NCBI RefSeq assembly: GCF_015477355.1 | Contig: NZ_JADLRJ010000012.1 | Coordinates: 124,001 to 188,000 of the forward strand | Direction: 5' to 3' | Origin: Nocardia blacklockiae | GTDB lineage: Bacteria > Actinomycetota > Actinomycetes > Mycobacteriales > Mycobacteriaceae | DNA length: 64,000 nt | Shown here: positions 62,980 to 64,000 of the stretch, piece after piece | How positions within the stretch are numbered: position 1 is the first letter of the stretch | Layout: every line of letters starts with the position of its first letter | Notes under the pieces: generated by a model | What the model saw: only the letters and a program-made list of their open reading frames with translations | Databases searched by the model: none | What the model was told of the DNA's origin: nothing | Program-made: the position numbers and the translations under genes

Positions 62980-62995
62980 GCTTCGACATCGAAGC
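62980..62995. promoter_or_regulatory. MarR operator 3
   Basis: GCTTCGACATCGAAGC, with the same arms and complementary centre, 22 bases before the quinone-oxidoreductase ATG. Confidence 0.75.
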
Positions 62996-63016
62996 AACTC
63001 TGATTGGGAGGCTGAC

Positions 63017-63952
63017 ATGAAGGCAGTGCGCTTTCACCGGTACGGCGACAGCGATGTGCTGAACTACGAGGAGGTCGATCGGCCGGTGCCCGGTGCGGGT
63101 GAGGTGCTGGTGCGGGTGGCCGCCACCTCGTTCAATCCGGTCGACGCGACGATCCGCGCCGGCTATCTGCGGGAGGTGTTCCCGCTCGCCCTGCCGCACG
63201 TACCCGGCATCGACGTGGCCGGGACGGTCGCGGAAACCGGTGCGGGAGTGGAGAACTGGCGGCCGGGCGACACCGTGGTGGCGTTCCTGCCGATGACCTC
63301 GGACGGCGCCGCCGCCGAGTACGCGCTCGCACCGGCCGAACTGCTGGCCGCCGCGCCGCGGACGGTGGACACGGTCGATGCCGCCGCCCTGCCCGGCGTC
63401 GGCTTGACGGCGTGGCAGGCGTTGTTCGAACTTGCCGAATTGCGTTCGGGGCAGACGGTTTTCGTCAACGGCGCCGGTGGCGCGGTCGGCGGCTACGCCG
63501 TGCAGCTGGCGAAGCAGGCCGGGGCCGTGGTCACCGCGACGGCGGGTGCGCGCAGCGCGGATCGCTTGCGCGAGTACGGATCCGACCGGGTCGTCGGCTA
63601 CCTCGACTACGCGGGCACTCCGCTCGCGGTGCCGGGCGGGCCCTTCGACGTGGTGCTCAACCTGGTACCCACCACGCCGGAACAGACCGCCGCGCTCGTC
63701 GACCTCGTGAAAGACGGTGGCGCGCTGGTGAGTACCACCACCCCGCCCCCGGAGAACCCGGGCCGCGACGTGCGGACGCTGCGCGTCTTCGCCCGCAGCG
63801 ACGCCGCCCAGCTGGCCGAACTGGTCCGCCGCGTGGACGCCGGGCAACTCCGGATCGACGTCGCCGACCGCCGCCCGCTGGCCGACCTGGCCGCGGTCCA
63901 CGCCGACGCCGCCGCCGGACGCCTGCCGGGCAAGACCGTGCTCACGGCCTGA
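63017..63952 (+). CDS. NADPH:quinone oxidoreductase-like MDR protein
   Basis: A 311-residue zinc-less MDR enzyme. The N-terminal GroES-like domain starts MKAVRFHRYGDSDVLNYEEV. The Rossmann motif is VNGAGGAVGGYAVQLAKQAG, and the protein ends LPGKTVLTA. No zinc ligands are present. It reduces quinones or reactive enones with NADPH in the cytosol. It is divergent from a MarR gene and preceded by three matching palindromes. The ATG at 63017 follows GGGAGGCTGAC. It resembles the truncated gene at the left edge in family. Confidence 0.88.
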   Translation: MKAVRFHRYGDSDVLNYEEVDRPVPGAGEVLVRVAATSFNPVDATIRAGYLREVFPLALPHVPGIDVAGTVAETGAGVENWRPGDTVVAFLPMTSDGAAAEYALAPAELLAAAPRTVDTVDAAALPGVGLTAWQALFELAELRSGQTVFVNGAGGAVGGYAVQLAKQAGAVVTATAGARSADRLREYGSDRVVGYLDYAGTPLAVPGGPFDVVLNLVPTTPEQTAALVDLVKDGGALVSTTTPPPENPGRDVRTLRVFARSDAAQLAELVRRVDAGQLRIDVADRRPLADLAAVHADAAAGRLPGKTVLTA

Positions 63953-64000
63953 GGGGGCTGCCCGGCGGGGCCGGGTGTAGCGCTCACGGCCTGAGGGTGG

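Overview
The window is about 64 kb of very GC-rich DNA with dense coding, frequent GTG and TTG starts and a gene set typical of a mycolic-acid actinobacterium. It holds iniBAC, a hspR-controlled dnaK operon with a HAIR-type operator, a FadE5-type acyl-CoA dehydrogenase, an EtfD-type oxidoreductase and DUF4185 secreted proteins. A Nocardia-like organism fits best. I see no phage or IS element, tRNA, rRNA or CRISPR array.

Layout. 1-3 kb: a truncated quinone-oxidoreductase-like gene, then a globin-reductase fusion and a stand-alone reductase. 3-7.4 kb: hspR, dnaJ, grpE and dnaK on the minus strand. 7.4-14.8 kb: a pair of DUF1707 membrane proteins, a HhH nuclease-like protein, an ECF sigma factor, a haloalkane-dehalogenase-like hydrolase, and a divergent MarR/MFS efflux pair. 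14.9-16.1 kb: a zinc alcohol dehydrogenase. 16.1-29.3 kb: the iniC-iniA-iniB block, a membrane-anchored Hsp70-like protein, a large LuxR-type regulator (IniR-like) and a shortened Hsp70-like protein. 29.4-35.1 kb: two secreted S1 proteases, an NRDE protein and two paralogous secreted glycine-zipper proteins. 35.6-39 kb: etfD with a long repetitive tail. 39-43.4 kb: an accessory stretch with a chitin-active LPMO, a small ORF, an AT-rich spacer and an XRE regulator with its divergent partner. 43.4-53 kb: aspC-type aminotransferase, YibE/F membrane protein, a third Hsp70-like membrane protein, udgA, a YdcF protein, an NCS1 permease and dcd. 53-64 kb: an ECF sigma factor, two DUF4185 (GH183-type) proteins around fadE5, lipid and hydrolase genes, a lipoprotein, and a MarR/quinone-oxidoreductase pair with three identical operators.

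The backbone (dnaK operon, iniBAC, iniR, etfD, aspC, udgA, dcd) has the same relative order and strands as Mycobacterium tuberculosis Rv0321-Rv0353 read backwards. The other genes are insertions into that backbone.

Two themes stand out. First, dynamin-like GTPases (IniA, IniC), a repetitive Gly/Ala protein (IniB), membrane-anchored Hsp70-like proteins and IniR form a plausible envelope-stress module. Second, etfD and fadE5 carry the same palindromic operator over their predicted promoters, linking an acyl-CoA dehydrogenase with the membrane enzyme thought to take up its electrons.
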